Shown: positions 6,490 through 14,202, numbered from the stretch's first letter. The stretch is 17,789 nucleotides of DNA from JAKAGZ01 sp035266865 (GCA_035266865.1 DATFMR010000057.1:1-17789); one strand, 5' to 3'. Program-made: numbers and translations. Notes: generated by a model from the sequence alone, not told the origin.

Positions 6490-9342
6490 ATGAAAATTAA
6501 ATTTATTATAATACTTTTTGCGGTTCTTTCGGAGGCCGGCTATTCCCAGATTGTAACTTCCGCTCCTACTTATCCTACAGAAAACGATTCCATAGTCGTT
6601 TATTTTGATGCGTCTCAGCCGGGAGCAGAAGAACTCCTAAATTATACAGGAACCTTGTATGTGCATACAGGCGTAAATACTAATTTAGGAGACTGGCAAC
6701 ACGTAATAGGAGACTGGGGACAAACTAATCAACCATCACTTACAAGGCTCGATACAAATTTATATAAACTTACTATAGGTCATCCGCGACAATTTTACGG
6801 AATCACAGATGCATCAGAACATATTTCATCATTAAATTTTGTTTTCAGAAGTTCTGATGCTAACTCACAAACTAGACCTGATATTTTTTATACAATATAT
6901 CAACCGGGTTACACGCTGGCGCTTAACAGTCCATCGGTTTCAAATACTTATGGAGATCCCCAAAGATCGCCGCTTTTTATTAATTCAACTGATACAGTAA
7001 ACATATCAGTTAATGCAGTAGCAATAGGGACACAGAATTCGTCAATTACTTTATTTGTAAATGGAATTCAAAAAGTTACAACAAGTTCAGATTCATTAAA
7101 ATATCAATTAATGGCCGCTAACGAGTTATCTACGGGCGTAAATCAGGTTGTTATAACAGGCAATGATAATACAAGCCTTACCGACACTATTAAAATTACT
7201 TTAATGATAAATCCTGCAATTTCTTTAACATCTCAACCCTCAGGAACTGAGTTGGGAGTAAATTATAACAGCAACAGCACAACATCAGTAACCCTTGCTC
7301 TTTTTGCGCCACAAAAAAGTTTTGTCTATGTGATTGGAGATTTTAACGATTGGAATGTTGATCAAAATTATTTTATGGAAAAAGATTCTGTATCTGCAGA
7401 TAGTGTAGTTTATTGGTTAACGATTAATGGATTAGTGCCAGGTAAGGAATATGCATATCAATATTTGGTAAATGGTAATTTAAGAATAGCTGATCCATTT
7501 ACTCACAAGGTTCTGGATCCGTGGAATGACGGTTATATTTCTTCTACCATCTATCCAAATCTGATAAAATATCCAAATGGTAAAACTTCTGAAATAGTAT
7601 CAGTATTACAAACCGACCAGCAGCAGTACAACTGGAAGATTACTAATTTTCAGAAGCCTGATAAATCCAATCTTGTTGTTTATGAATTGCTCGTAAGAGA
7701 CTTTGTTTCGACCCACTGGTTTAAAACAGTAATGGATACTTTAAATTATTTAAAAACTCTCGGCGTTAACGCGGTAGAATTTATGCCGGTAATGGAATTT
7801 GAAGGCAACGAAAGCTGGGGATACAATGTAAGCTTTCATCTTGCCCTGGATAAATATTACGGAACCCCGGACGCTTTTAAAACTTTAGTAGATTCAGCGC
7901 ATTCAAAAGGAATGGCTGTTTTACTTGATGTTGTTTTGAATCACGCATTTGGACAAAATACATTAGTGAGAATGTATTTCTCGGGTTATGGGACTGATCA
8001 GATTTTGACCACGCCGGGAAATCCATATTTTAATTCAATATCGCCCAACCCAACATTCCATTGGGGAGCTGATTTTAATCACGCTAAGCCAGCAACACAA
8101 TATTATGTTGACCGGGTAACAAGTTACTGGATTAATGAATATCACATCGATGGTTACCGTTTTGATTTTTCAAAAGGGTTTACCAACACTTACGGCGATG
8201 GTGGTTCTTATGATGCTTCCAGGATTGCAATACTTGAAAGAATGGCTTCTAAAATCTGGGCAATTGATTCAACTTCTATCCTTGTCCTTGAAAATTTTGT
8301 TGATAATAATGAAGAGAAGGTAGAATCTAACTTTGGTTTTCTCTCCTGGGGAAATATGAACTATAATTATAATGAAGCCACGATGGGATATAATTCTCCT
8401 GGACACTCTGATCTCCGGAATGCTTTTTATGGATACAGGGGGTGGCCGAAACCAAGCCTTGTTACTTATATGGAAAGTCACGATGAAGAAAGGTTAATGT
8501 ATAAGAATGAAGCTTTTGGAAATAGCAGTCCTTATTTCAAAGTACAAGATACAACGAATGCTTTAAAAAGGATGGAACTTGCAGGTGCGTTCTTTTTTAC
8601 AATTCCAGGCCCGAAAATGATATGGCAGTTTGGTGAACTGGGTTATGATTATTCTATTGATTACAACGGAAGAGTTGGTAATAAACCAATCAGGTGGGAT
8701 TATTATAATGATTCCAGAAGGCAGAGACTTTATAAAGTGTGGGCGGCTGAAACAAAACTTAAAGCAAATTACCCGGCATTTCAAAATTTAGATTCAATGA
8801 ATGTTACAGATTCATTAAAGACGCTTCATTTTTCTGATACAAATATGAAAGTAGTTGTTTGTGGAAATTTTAGTGTCTGGCAAACCACAATGAAACCATA
8901 CTTCCAGCAGCAGGGTATGTGGTATGACTATTTTACTGGAGACAGTGTTTATATCAGTCAAACAGATACCAGTATAACTGTAAAACCGGGTGGTTATTAC
9001 ATTTTTACAAGTGTAAAATTGCCAACTCCAAACCTGGATATTATTTCTGATGTAAAATCAGGTAACAATACAATAGTATCAGATTATAATCTTTCACAAA
9101 ATTATCCTAATCCTTTTAATCCTTCTACCGTGATAAAGTACCAGCTTCCCGCACCCGGTAATGTTACATTAAAAATCTATGATATTCTCGGCAGGGAAGT
9201 AAAAACGCTTGTTAACGGGTATCAGCAAAACGGAAGTTATAAAATAACTTTTGATGCATCAAAACTTGCCAGCGGAATTTATTTTTATCAGATACACGCA
9301 AATAATTTTGTCTCGACAAAGAAAATGATTTTGCTAAAGTAA
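6490..9342 (+). CDS. Secreted multidomain GH13 glycosidase with T9SS sorting domain
   Basis: A predicted extracellular alpha-glucan-degrading enzyme of 950 residues. Order: signal peptide 1-20 (ending GYSQ); N-terminal beta-rich module 21-140 with no family I can name (possibly carbohydrate binding); Ig-like segment about 140-245; E-set/CBM48-like module about 260-345 (FVYVIGDFNDWN, then YAYQYLVNG and IADPFTHK); GH13 barrel about 390-760; C-terminal beta domain; and type IX sorting domain about 866-950 (LSQNYPNPFNPSTVIKYQLP to GIYFYQI). Catalytic regions: DVVLNH (480-485), nucleophile D559 in HIDGYRFDFSKG, acid/base E601 in ILVLENF, and D665 in MESHDEER. The E-set module before the barrel recalls branching/debranching or pullulanase-like GH13 enzymes, so alpha-1,6 activity is possible but unproven. 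No strong ribosome binding site is seen, and the start rests on the signal peptide. Site B lies upstream and a strong terminator downstream. Confidence 0.94.
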   Translation: MKIKFIIILFAVLSEAGYSQIVTSAPTYPTENDSIVVYFDASQPGAEELLNYTGTLYVHTGVNTNLGDWQHVIGDWGQTNQPSLTRLDTNLYKLTIGHPRQFYGITDASEHISSLNFVFRSSDANSQTRPDIFYTIYQPGYTLALNSPSVSNTYGDPQRSPLFINSTDTVNISVNAVAIGTQNSSITLFVNGIQKVTTSSDSLKYQLMAANELSTGVNQVVITGNDNTSLTDTIKITLMINPAISLTSQPSGTELGVNYNSNSTTSVTLALFAPQKSFVYVIGDFNDWNVDQNYFMEKDSVSADSVVYWLTINGLVPGKEYAYQYLVNGNLRIADPFTHKVLDPWNDGYISSTIYPNLIKYPNGKTSEIVSVLQTDQQQYNWKITNFQKPDKSNLVVYELLVRDFVSTHWFKTVMDTLNYLKTLGVNAVEFMPVMEFEGNESWGYNVSFHLALDKYYGTPDAFKTLVDSAHSKGMAVLLDVVLNHAFGQNTLVRMYFSGYGTDQILTTPGNPYFNSISPNPTFHWGADFNHAKPATQYYVDRVTSYWINEYHIDGYRFDFSKGFTNTYGDGGSYDASRIAILERMASKIWAIDSTSILVLENFVDNNEEKVESNFGFLSWGNMNYNYNEATMGYNSPGHSDLRNAFYGYRGWPKPSLVTYMESHDEERLMYKNEAFGNSSPYFKVQDTTNALKRMELAGAFFFTIPGPKMIWQFGELGYDYSIDYNGRVGNKPIRWDYYNDSRRQRLYKVWAAETKLKANYPAFQNLDSMNVTDSLKTLHFSDTNMKVVVCGNFSVWQTTMKPYFQQQGMWYDYFTGDSVYISQTDTSITVKPGGYYIFTSVKLPTPNLDIISDVKSGNNTIVSDYNLSQNYPNPFNPSTVIKYQLPAPGNVTLKIYDILGREVKTLVNGYQQNGSYKITFDASKLASGIYFYQIHANNFVSTKKMILLK

Positions 9343-9364
9343 AAATAATCTAATTTCTTTTTTT

Positions 9365-9392
9365 AAGGCTCCTGTTTAAGGAGCCTTTTCTT
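9365..9392 (+). terminator. Rho-independent terminator after the secreted amylase
   Basis: AAGGCTCC (9365-9372), a seven-base loop and GGAGCCTT (9380-9387) form a perfect 8-bp stem followed by a short T-rich run, 23 bases after the stop codon. It separates the amylase transcript from the two-component operon. Confidence 0.88.
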
Positions 9393-9405
9393 TGTAACTC
9401 TTTCA

Positions 9406-9425
9406 AAAACCTGATCTTAGGTTTT
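9406..9425. promoter_or_regulatory. Palindromic operator-like site G (14-type), upstream of the kinase
   Basis: A perfect 7-bp inverted repeat, AAAACCT-GATCTT-AGGTTTT, about 100 bases before the sensor kinase start. The ACCT-N6-AGGT core (9409-9422) has the same spacing as sites D and E. The outer bases differ from the other sites (TTTT rather than AGTA), so membership in the family is less certain. It could mediate autoregulation of the two-component operon. Confidence 0.45.
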
Positions 9426-9456
9426 ACATACACCCCTGTTTTTAAAATTACCAAAA

Positions 9457-9487
9457 TTGAAAAGAAAACAGTAAATTATACTATAAT
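9457..9487 (+). promoter_or_regulatory. Possible sigma-70-like promoter for the kinase operon
   Basis: TTGAAA (9457-9462), a 19-base gap and TATAAT (9482-9487) stand 37 bases before the kinase ATG. The spacing is longer than ideal and the region is very AT-rich, so a chance match is possible. Confidence 0.3.
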
Positions 9488-9523
9488 ATTACTTTAAAAA
9501 TTTGATACTGATTATCAATTAGT

Positions 9524-12500
9524 ATGATTTCCAAGCTAAAATTATCTGAAATACCTCATATCATTGCAATACCTGCTTTATTGTTAATATTTTTATTTAA
9601 TAGATCCATTTTTGCACAGGAAAGCAGAATTAATTTTTCACATCTTTTAAGTCAAAACGGACTCTCCCAGAATACCATCCATTGCATTTTGCAGGATAAA
9701 AAAGGATTTATCTGGATTGCTACTGAAGACGGACTGGACAGATATGATGGTTATAATTTCAAGGTTTATAAAAATAATTCCCTCGATTCAACTTCAATTT
9801 CCGATAATTTTATCTGGACACTCTTTCAAGATAAAGATGGATTTTTATGGGCAGGTACAAATAGCGGTGGACTATGCAAATTTGATAGTGAAACTGAAAA
9901 ATTTACAACATATAGGCATGATCCTGGTAATTCCAATAGTCTAAATCTTAATAATGTTAGAACAATATTTGAAGACAGTGATGGATATCTTTGGGTAGGG
10001 ACAGAAGGCGGTCTGAATAAACTAAATAAAAAAACAAATGTTTTTACGCATTATTATAATGATCCGAATGATCCTTACAGCCTTAGTAATAATGTAGTCC
10101 TTTCAATATTCGAAGACAGATCGGGTGATTTATGGATAGGCAGCGATGGTGGACTTGATATGTATGATAAAAAAAACGACAAGTTTATTAACTATTCCAA
10201 AATTCCGGGTGATAAAAATAGTTTAAGCAACAATGTAGTACTTTCTATTTATGAGGATATGCAGGGTTATTTATGGATTGGGACTTTAAACGGGGCTAAC
10301 AGATTCGATAAAAAAAGCAAAACATTTACGCGGATCCTGGCTAATCCTGTTGAAGGCAAAATTGCAATAAACAACAGGATCAACAGCATTATTGAGGACA
10401 ATACAGACCTGCTTTGGATTGGTACCGGTGATGGCTTTTATCAACTACATTCGGAGAAACAGAGAAAAAACGGTAAGCTGCCCAATCTAACCAAATCGTC
10501 TATACTGAGCCATAACAACATACTTTACATATATGAAGATAAGGCCGGAATTGTTTGGATTGGAACTGCAGAGGACGGAGTTGTAAAATATGACAGAGAA
10601 AGAATTAAATTCAGGCACTATAAACATGACCCATTTGATCCCAACAGCTTAAGTCATAATACAGTCCGTTCAATTTATCAGGATAATAATGATGTTTTAT
10701 GGGTAGGTACACTTGGGGGGGGGTTAAACAGGTTTGATCCTTCCCGCAAACAATTTTTTTATTACAAAAATGACCCGGACGATAAATTTAGTTTAAGTGA
10801 TAATTCCATTTCGGCTATTTATAAAGATGATTACGGATATTTATGGGTGGGAACCTGGAGTGGAGGATTAAATAGATCGGTTCGTCCTCATAAAACTTCA
10901 GATAATTTCAATCTTAAATTCATAAATTTTAAAAATGATCCTTCCCGGAATAGAAGTATAAGCAGTAGTATTATACAGGCAATCTTTGAAGACTCGGATA
11001 AAAATTTATGGATAGGCACAGGGGTTGGGGTGGATTTATATAACAGGGGAAAAAATAATTTTATTAGCTTTCAAAATATTCCCAGTGATCCACAAAGCCT
11101 GAGCAGTAACCAGGTGCAATCTTGTATAATAGAAGACAGAAACGGTAATTTGTGGATCGGAACCTGGGAAGGTCTCAGTAAAATTAGTTCGGATCTAAGA
11201 AAAAATGCACTTAAAAAACCAGACTCAGTAAAGTTTGTAAATTATGGAACAATTGATAATGATAATTTTAGTTTAAGTGATAACCGGGTAATTTCTGCCT
11301 ACGAAGATGAGGAAGGAAACTTGTGGTTCGGAACTTACGGAGGTGGTATCAATAAGCTTACACCGGACCAGCAAAATTCTTCCAATCCAAGGTTTATTAA
11401 TTATACAACGACAGATGGATTGGCGAGTAATATTATATATGGGATTGAAGGAGATGGAAATAACAACCTGTGGTTGAGTACTGATAATGGACTATCATTA
11501 TTAAATTATAAAACCGAAAAAATTCAAAATTATGATGCAAGTGACGGTCTCCAGGGAAACCAGTTTTATTGGGGGGCAAGTTTTAAGGGCAGAGGAGGAG
11601 AATTGTTTTTTGGAGGTACAAATGGGTTTAATGCTTTTTTCCCGGGTGAACTAAAAATCAATAATCATATCCCGCCTATTGTAATTACTGATTTTCAAAT
11701 ATTTAATAAACCGGTAAAAATAAATAATGATAATTCTCCATTAAAAAAATCAATCTCATATACTAAGAAAATTGAACTGTCTTACAGTCAGAATGTATTC
11801 TCTTTTGAATTTGCAGCCTTGGATTTTGCTGCTCCTGGAAAAAATTTATACGCTTATAAAATGGATGGCTTTGATAATAACTGGATCAATTCCGGAAAAA
11901 GAAGATTTGTAACATATACAAACTTAGATCCCGGGGATTATACTTTCAGGGTAAAAGGCTCAAATAATGATGGAATTTGGAATAACAAAGGTATGTCTGT
12001 TACACTCACAATTTTGCCGCCTCTGTGGAGAAGGTGGTGGTTTATTTTATCAGTCTCATTGTTGTTAATTGGGCTAGTAGTTTATATTGTAGCCTTTAGA
12101 ATCAGGAATCTTTTAGCAATTGAAAGATTCAGGACAAAACTTGCAGCGGATCTTCATGATAACATAGGTTCAAGTCTCACTGAAATTTCAATACTAAGTG
12201 AAGTAATATCTCATAAGATAAAATCTGAAGATGATAGTGTGACTAAAAGCCTTAAACTTATTAGCAACAATTCGCGTAATCTTATTGATGGCATGAGTGA
12301 TATAGTGTGGTTGGTAAATCCTAAAAGAGATTCATTATATGACCTTATATTGAGATTGCGAGATACTTATGCTGAACTTTCAACGTATACCAATATTTCG
12401 TTTAAATCTGAAAATATTAAGGAATTAGAAAAAGTTTCTCTTTCCATGGAGCATAGACAGCATCTATTTCTTATTTTTAAGGAAGCGATAAATAATAGTA

Positions 12501-12727
12501 TTACACACGGTAATTGTAGTGAAATTACCCTGGAAGCCTTTGTTAGTGGCAAGAGACTTGAAATGATTGTTAGGGATAATGGAAGGGGATTTGAAATTAA
12601 AAAAATGGAAAAAGGAAATGGTCTGAATAATATGAGAGCACGTGCGAAATCTATTGGTGGCGAACTTGAAATTATTACAGATAGCGATACTGGGACTACT
12701 ATAAAATTTATAGGAAATATTCTGTAA
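9524..12727 (+). CDS. Two-component sensor histidine kinase with double Reg_prop propeller
   Basis: A predicted inner-membrane sensor of 1067 residues. A signal/anchor segment (residues 10-32, ending SIFAQE) is followed by fourteen propeller repeats of the LW(I/V)GT..GG(L/I)..(F/Y)D type from about 62 to 706, enough for two seven-bladed propellers. A Y_Y_Y domain (about 750-830, NLYAYKMDGFDNNW and YTFRVKGSNNDGIWN), one membrane helix (838-858) and a HisKA_3 kinase core follow. The phospho-acceptor is H878 in AADLHDNIGSSLTE; the N-box is FKEAINNSITHG (N990/N991); G boxes are VRDNGRGF and GNGLNNMRARAKSIGG. The ligand-sensing part is periplasmic, as in glycan-sensing Reg_prop hybrids of Bacteroides, but this one has no fused receiver or AraC domain and belongs to the NarX/DegS kinase class. 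The following gene is a matching NarL-type regulator, 30 bases on. A nine-G run at 10715-10723 is notable. The ligand is unknown; an alpha-glucan product is inferred. Confidence 0.95.
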   Translation: MISKLKLSEIPHIIAIPALLLIFLFNRSIFAQESRINFSHLLSQNGLSQNTIHCILQDKKGFIWIATEDGLDRYDGYNFKVYKNNSLDSTSISDNFIWTLFQDKDGFLWAGTNSGGLCKFDSETEKFTTYRHDPGNSNSLNLNNVRTIFEDSDGYLWVGTEGGLNKLNKKTNVFTHYYNDPNDPYSLSNNVVLSIFEDRSGDLWIGSDGGLDMYDKKNDKFINYSKIPGDKNSLSNNVVLSIYEDMQGYLWIGTLNGANRFDKKSKTFTRILANPVEGKIAINNRINSIIEDNTDLLWIGTGDGFYQLHSEKQRKNGKLPNLTKSSILSHNNILYIYEDKAGIVWIGTAEDGVVKYDRERIKFRHYKHDPFDPNSLSHNTVRSIYQDNNDVLWVGTLGGGLNRFDPSRKQFFYYKNDPDDKFSLSDNSISAIYKDDYGYLWVGTWSGGLNRSVRPHKTSDNFNLKFINFKNDPSRNRSISSSIIQAIFEDSDKNLWIGTGVGVDLYNRGKNNFISFQNIPSDPQSLSSNQVQSCIIEDRNGNLWIGTWEGLSKISSDLRKNALKKPDSVKFVNYGTIDNDNFSLSDNRVISAYEDEEGNLWFGTYGGGINKLTPDQQNSSNPRFINYTTTDGLASNIIYGIEGDGNNNLWLSTDNGLSLLNYKTEKIQNYDASDGLQGNQFYWGASFKGRGGELFFGGTNGFNAFFPGELKINNHIPPIVITDFQIFNKPVKINNDNSPLKKSISYTKKIELSYSQNVFSFEFAALDFAAPGKNLYAYKMDGFDNNWINSGKRRFVTYTNLDPGDYTFRVKGSNNDGIWNNKGMSVTLTILPPLWRRWWFILSVSLLLIGLVVYIVAFRIRNLLAIERFRTKLAADLHDNIGSSLTEISILSEVISHKIKSEDDSVTKSLKLISNNSRNLIDGMSDIVWLVNPKRDSLYDLILRLRDTYAELSTYTNISFKSENIKELEKVSLSMEHRQHLFLIFKEAINNSITHGNCSEITLEAFVSGKRLEMIVRDNGRGFEIKKMEKGNGLNNMRARAKSIGGELEIITDSDTGTTIKFIGNIL
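10715..10723 (+). other. G9 homopolymer tract inside the sensor kinase gene
   Basis: Nine consecutive G encode Gly398-Gly400 of a propeller blade (VGTLGGGLNRFD). Other blades encode the same GG pair with mixed GGT/GGA/GGC codons. Losing one G gives TAA at once; gaining one G gives TGA a few codons later. It is a candidate slippage tract, or a place where an assembly error could hide. Confidence 0.9.
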
Positions 12728-12746
12728 TTTATAAATATATTTAATT

Positions 12747-12760
12747 AAGGAGAATCAGTG
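12747..12760 (+). promoter_or_regulatory. Strong ribosome binding site with GTG start of response regulator 1
   Basis: AAGGAGA lies four bases before GTG at 12758-12760. The GTG is chosen over any later ATG because the receiver domain must begin with IRVVVVEDND, immediately after it. It is the best Shine-Dalgarno match I found in the window. Confidence 0.85.
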
Positions 12761-13396
12761 ATTAGAGTAGTTGTAGTGGAAGATAATGACGCTATCAGGG
12801 AAGGGCTAAAAATGCTGATTGATGGTACAGAAGGTTATTCATGCGTTGCGGCATTTTCAGAATGCACTGCAATGTTATCGAAAATTAAAAATGCTAAACC
12901 GGACGTTTTATTAATGGATATTGGATTGCCTGGGATGAATGGAATAGAAGGGATAAAAAGGGTCCGCTTAATACTTCCTGATTTGGCAATTATGGTTCTT
13001 ACAGTTTATGAAGAAAATGATCTGGTCTTTGACGCACTTTGTGCTGGAGCTTGTGGTTACCTTGTTAAGAAAACACCACCTTCAAAACTTCTTGAGGCAA
13101 TTAAAGATGCTTTTGAAGGCGGTGCTCCTATGAGTTCGCACATAGCAAGAAAAGTAATTGATTTTTTTCAGAAGAAAAAACCCGCACCTGTTAATAAAAG
13201 CAATTATGAATTAACTCCGCGTGAAAAAGAAATATTATCAGGATTAGTTGAAGGTCATAACTTTAAAGCAATTGCTGATTCACTTTTTATTAGCATCGAA
13301 ACAGTAAGGTTTCATTTCAGAAACATTTATAAAAAGCTGCACGTCCATTCCCAATCTGAAGCAGTTGCCAAGGCTATTAAAGAAGATCTGATTTAG
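12758..13396 (+). CDS. NarL/FixJ-family response regulator 1
   Basis: A cytoplasmic DNA-binding response regulator of 212 residues. Receiver domain 1-120: acidic pair E8/D9 in VVEDND, phospho-acceptor D54 in LLMDIGLPG, switch T82 in VLTVYE, and K104 in YLVKKT. A charged linker (FFQKKKPAPVNKSN) leads to a complete LuxR/GerE helix-turn-helix: LTPREKEILSGLVEG, FKAIADSLFISIETVRFHFRNIYKKL, then HSQSEAVAKAI. It starts 30 bases after the sensor kinase on the same strand with a strong ribosome binding site, so it is almost certainly the kinase's partner. Regulators of this class bind inverted repeats with TAC/GTA-type half-sites (NarL: TACYYMT). The palindromic sites scattered between the neighbouring genes are therefore attractive targets (inference). 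A diverged copy follows at 13578. Confidence 0.95.
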   Translation: MIRVVVVEDNDAIREGLKMLIDGTEGYSCVAAFSECTAMLSKIKNAKPDVLLMDIGLPGMNGIEGIKRVRLILPDLAIMVLTVYEENDLVFDALCAGACGYLVKKTPPSKLLEAIKDAFEGGAPMSSHIARKVIDFFQKKKPAPVNKSNYELTPREKEILSGLVEGHNFKAIADSLFISIETVRFHFRNIYKKLHVHSQSEAVAKAIKEDLI

Positions 13397-13407
13397 TTTC
13401 AGGGTCT

Positions 13408-13426
13408 CTACCTGTTCGGGTGGTAT
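13408..13426. promoter_or_regulatory. Operator-like site C (12-type), after response regulator 1
   Basis: CTACCTGTTCGGGTGGTAT is identical over 19 bases to site B before the secreted amylase. Its core ACCT-GTTC-GGGT is at 13410-13421. It starts 12 bases after the stop of response regulator 1 and about 50 bases before site D, and the pair precedes response regulator 2. The same pair layout (F then E) follows response regulator 2. Confidence 0.6.
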
Positions 13427-13460
13427 AATATTCCTCCTTTTCTAATTCGCATTCCATAAA

Positions 13461-13480
13461 TACCTCTGTTTGAGTAGTAG
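13461..13480. promoter_or_regulatory. Operator-like site D (14-type), upstream of response regulator 2
   Basis: TACCTCTGTTTGAGTAGTAG has core ACCT-CTGTTT-GAGT at 13462-13475, one base short of symmetry. It is clearly the counterpart of site E: both are preceded by AA(A)TACCT and followed by GTAGTAGTTTGA. It lies just after an ATAAAT that aligns with the -10 hexamer next to E. No -35 like that of the E promoter is present. Confidence 0.55.
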
Positions 13481-13520
13481 TTTGAAGTGCTCTTTAATCA
13501 TAATTTACATTTTAGAATAA

Positions 13521-13562
13521 AGTTTATCAGTAGAATTAAACTTAAATAAGATTTGATAAACT
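13521..13562 (+). repeat. 9-bp inverted repeat just before the RBS of response regulator 2
   Basis: AGTTTATCA (13521-13529) and TGATAAACT (13554-13562) are perfect reverse complements 24 bases apart. The right arm abuts GGAGAG (13563-13568), the Shine-Dalgarno of response regulator 2. A leader hairpin affecting translation, or another protein site, is possible. AT-rich arms make chance a real alternative. Confidence 0.45.
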
Positions 13563-13577
13563 GGAGAGAGCTGACTT

Positions 13578-14192
13578 ATGATTAATGTTGTTGTTGTAGA
13601 AGATAACATCACAATTCGCGAAGGATTAAAAGTACTGATTGACGGGGCAGAAGGTTTTTCGTGTGTTGGCGTATTCAATAGTTATGAAACTATGATTAAG
13701 GAATTAGTCTTACTGAATCCGGATATCTTGCTAATGGATATTGGACTGCCTGGAGTAAGTGGAATTGAGGGGATTAAAAAAATAAAAACACTACTGCCTG
13801 ATTTAACTACACTGGTTCTTACAATCTATGAAGAAAACGACCTGCTTTTTGATGCCCTTTGTGCAGGAGCCAGTGGTTACCTTGTAAAAATGACTCCGCC
13901 TGCAAAATTTCTTGAAACAATACGGGATGCTTTTAACGGTGGATCGCCCATGAATGCAAAGATCGCAAGGAGCATTATTGAAATATTTAAAAGCAGGAGT
14001 AACATTTTCACTTTGGAAGAAAAAGACATTTTAAGTGAACTTATAGCGGGCAGTAATTTTAAAGCTATTACAAATTCGTTGCAAATAAGTCCGGAATCCT
14101 TAAAAATTCATTTTAGAGAAATTTATAAAAAGTTAAATTTTCATTCTCAATTTAGTCCCAAAATTGGGGTTACACAGGGAAAAATTATTTGA
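13578..14192 (+). CDS. NarL-type response regulator 2, diverged tandem copy with altered HTH
   Basis: A 204-residue paralogue of the preceding regulator, roughly 60-65 percent identical by eye through the receiver domain. All receiver residues are kept: E8/D9, D54 in LLMDIGLPG, T in VLTIYE, K in YLVKMT. The output domain has drifted. The linker is eight residues shorter, TPREKE has become TLEEKD, IETVRFHF has become PESLKIHF, and the conserved tail SEAVAKAIKEDLI is replaced by an unrelated FSPKIGVTQGKII. Phosphorylation is therefore likely intact while DNA binding or dimerisation may be changed or lost. It may act as a phosphate sink, a partner of regulator 1, or bind a variant site; this is inference. 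A GGAGAG ribosome binding site precedes the ATG. It has its own upstream region with sites C and D, so it is probably transcribed separately. Confidence 0.92.
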   Translation: MINVVVVEDNITIREGLKVLIDGAEGFSCVGVFNSYETMIKELVLLNPDILLMDIGLPGVSGIEGIKKIKTLLPDLTTLVLTIYEENDLLFDALCAGASGYLVKMTPPAKFLETIRDAFNGGSPMNAKIARSIIEIFKSRSNIFTLEEKDILSELIAGSNFKAITNSLQISPESLKIHFREIYKKLNFHSQFSPKIGVTQGKII

Positions 14193-14202
14193 ATAAACTT
14201 TC

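Noticed and set aside
8269..8784. Open frames on the strand opposite the secreted amylase, and similar antisense frames over other genes
   Set aside because: They overlap strongly supported genes, show no recognisable domains, lack ribosome binding sites and have biased low-complexity composition.
9432..9453. ACCCCTGTTTTTAAA resembling the left part of site D upstream of the kinase
   Set aside because: The right half-site is absent and the region is low-complexity A/T; the symmetrical site G next to it is the better candidate.
12067..12082. GGGCTAGTAGTTTATA resembling the GTAGTAGTTTG flank of sites D and E
   Set aside because: It is inside the kinase membrane helix coding region, lacks an ACCT half-site and is best read as coding sequence.
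14150..14192. Frameshift explaining the odd C-terminus of response regulator 2
   Set aside because: Reading the other frames after the HSQ codons does not restore the EAVAKAI tail, and the existing frame ends at the same length as regulator 1. Divergence is the simpler reading, though raw-read checking is still worthwhile.
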